In this document: positions 63,619-64,000 of the stretch, piece by piece
How positions within the stretch are numbered: position 1 is the first letter of the stretch
How the letters are laid out: each line of letters opens with the position of its first letter
Source of the DNA: Caedibacter sp. 38-128
GTDB lineage: Bacteria > Pseudomonadota > Alphaproteobacteria > Caedimonadales > Caedimonadaceae
Assembly (NCBI GenBank): GCA_001898705.1
Contig: MKUU01000016.1
Location: 18,114-82,113 of the forward strand
DNA length: 64,000 nt
Direction: 5' to 3'
Position numbers and translations under genes: made by a program
Notes under the pieces: model-generated
Database searches by the model: none
Seen by the model: the letters and a program-made list of their open reading frames with translations, nothing else
What the model was told of the DNA's origin: nothing

Positions 63619-64000
63619 CTCAAACAACATAAAGATCTCTCATATCACTATTCCGTTGCCTCTCTCTGTTTCCAGAAAAATCCCCTAATGAATGATACAA
63701 TGTCCTCTTAATCTTCGCTGTCCTTCCTGCCTCTCACACACGATTTAGGAACTTTCTAGCACCTATGCATATCTCCTGGGTGCTTGCTGCCCGTTGTCTC
63801 AAAAAGCTTTTCTACTTTATTTACGCTGTCAAAGATCCATTTCATTTAGCTCTCTCTTCCCTGGTACCAAGGGAAGCTGAAAACTTTTTTCTTCATCTTC
63901 AACTTAAGTGAAGAATCAAAAGACGTGGTGTACATCCCTGGATGTACGAATGATGTTTACTTAAGTCATTTTTCTCTCTTTCTTTCACTTTATTTTTATC

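Larger units (their letters stand above)
62990..64000. other. Non-coding region rich in short palindromes
   Basis: About 1 kb without a convincing gene in either strand. The stretch from 63200 to 63650 is GC-richer than its surroundings and carries several imperfect palindromes listed separately. The end of the window (63850-63960) has more hairpins: an imperfect CTTCCCT/AAGGGAAG pair around GGTACC at 63856-63876, and GTACATCC/GGATGTAC at 63930-63947. Confidence 0.6.

Overview
The window (AT-rich, densely coded, no transposase, phage or CRISPR) looks like chromosome from an alphaproteobacterium living inside eukaryotic cells, most likely a Holosporales- or Rickettsiales-like endosymbiont. Alphaproteobacterial markers are a CtrA response regulator, an NDUFA12-type complex I protein beside MlaD and a DUF2155 protein, ETF-ubiquinone oxidoreductase, SCO1 and the plsY-dprA-topA-rnr gene order. 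Host dependence is indicated by a Tlc-type ATP/ADP translocase and many exported proteins with eukaryote-like or host-directed features: leucine-rich repeats, an F-box-like segment, a patatin, secreted trypsin-like proteases, and a secreted GNAT-like protein.

Layout. 1-0.7 kb: 3' end of a RelA/SpoT gene facing a broken lipoprotein gene. 0.8-6.9 kb: minus-strand proteostasis cluster tRNA-Leu, tig, clpP, clpX, lon. 7.1-11.2 kb: an exported 33-residue-repeat protein, then tilS and ftsH. 11.3-20.6 kb: accessory stretch with small secreted proteins, a lytic transglycosylase, a secreted protease, an LRR gene split by an amber codon, a patatin, a MPG glycosylase and a LysR regulator. 21-31.3 kb: conserved rlmB-plsY-dprA-topA ... 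rnr series, interrupted before rnr by secreted accessory genes. 31.3-32.9 kb: an MFS transporter under a complete cobalamin riboswitch, with a short leader ORF and a hairpin that can hide its ribosome binding site. 33-46.3 kb: Sel1-like exported protein, SCO1, two alpha/beta hydrolases, a DEAD-box helicase, rpiB, the NDUFA12-MlaD-DUF2155 group holding a secreted protein with nuclear-localisation-like clusters, nth, cpoB, ctrA and tlc. 46.4-54 kb: thpR, then minus-strand DMT transporter-pyk-ABC1 kinase, a glutamine amidotransferase, rpsD, dapB-trmJ. 54-63 kb: F-box-like/LRR protein, ETF-QO, tRNA-Glu, a conserved exported protein, yebC-ruvC-ruvA-ruvB and another LRR protein. 63-64 kb: non-coding DNA rich in short palindromes.

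Together the genes suggest a respiring bacterium that also imports host ATP, probably scavenges vitamin B12 through a riboswitch-controlled transporter, and exports a changing set of host-interaction proteins. Three of the accessory genes carry in-frame stop codons, as expected for gene decay. The most noteworthy items are the cobalamin-riboswitch/leader-ORF/MFS unit (31.3-32.9 kb), the F-box-like LRR protein (54.0-54.8 kb), the secreted protein with repeated KRKVKR clusters (39.7-41.0 kb), and the TGCAT motif cluster upstream of tlc.
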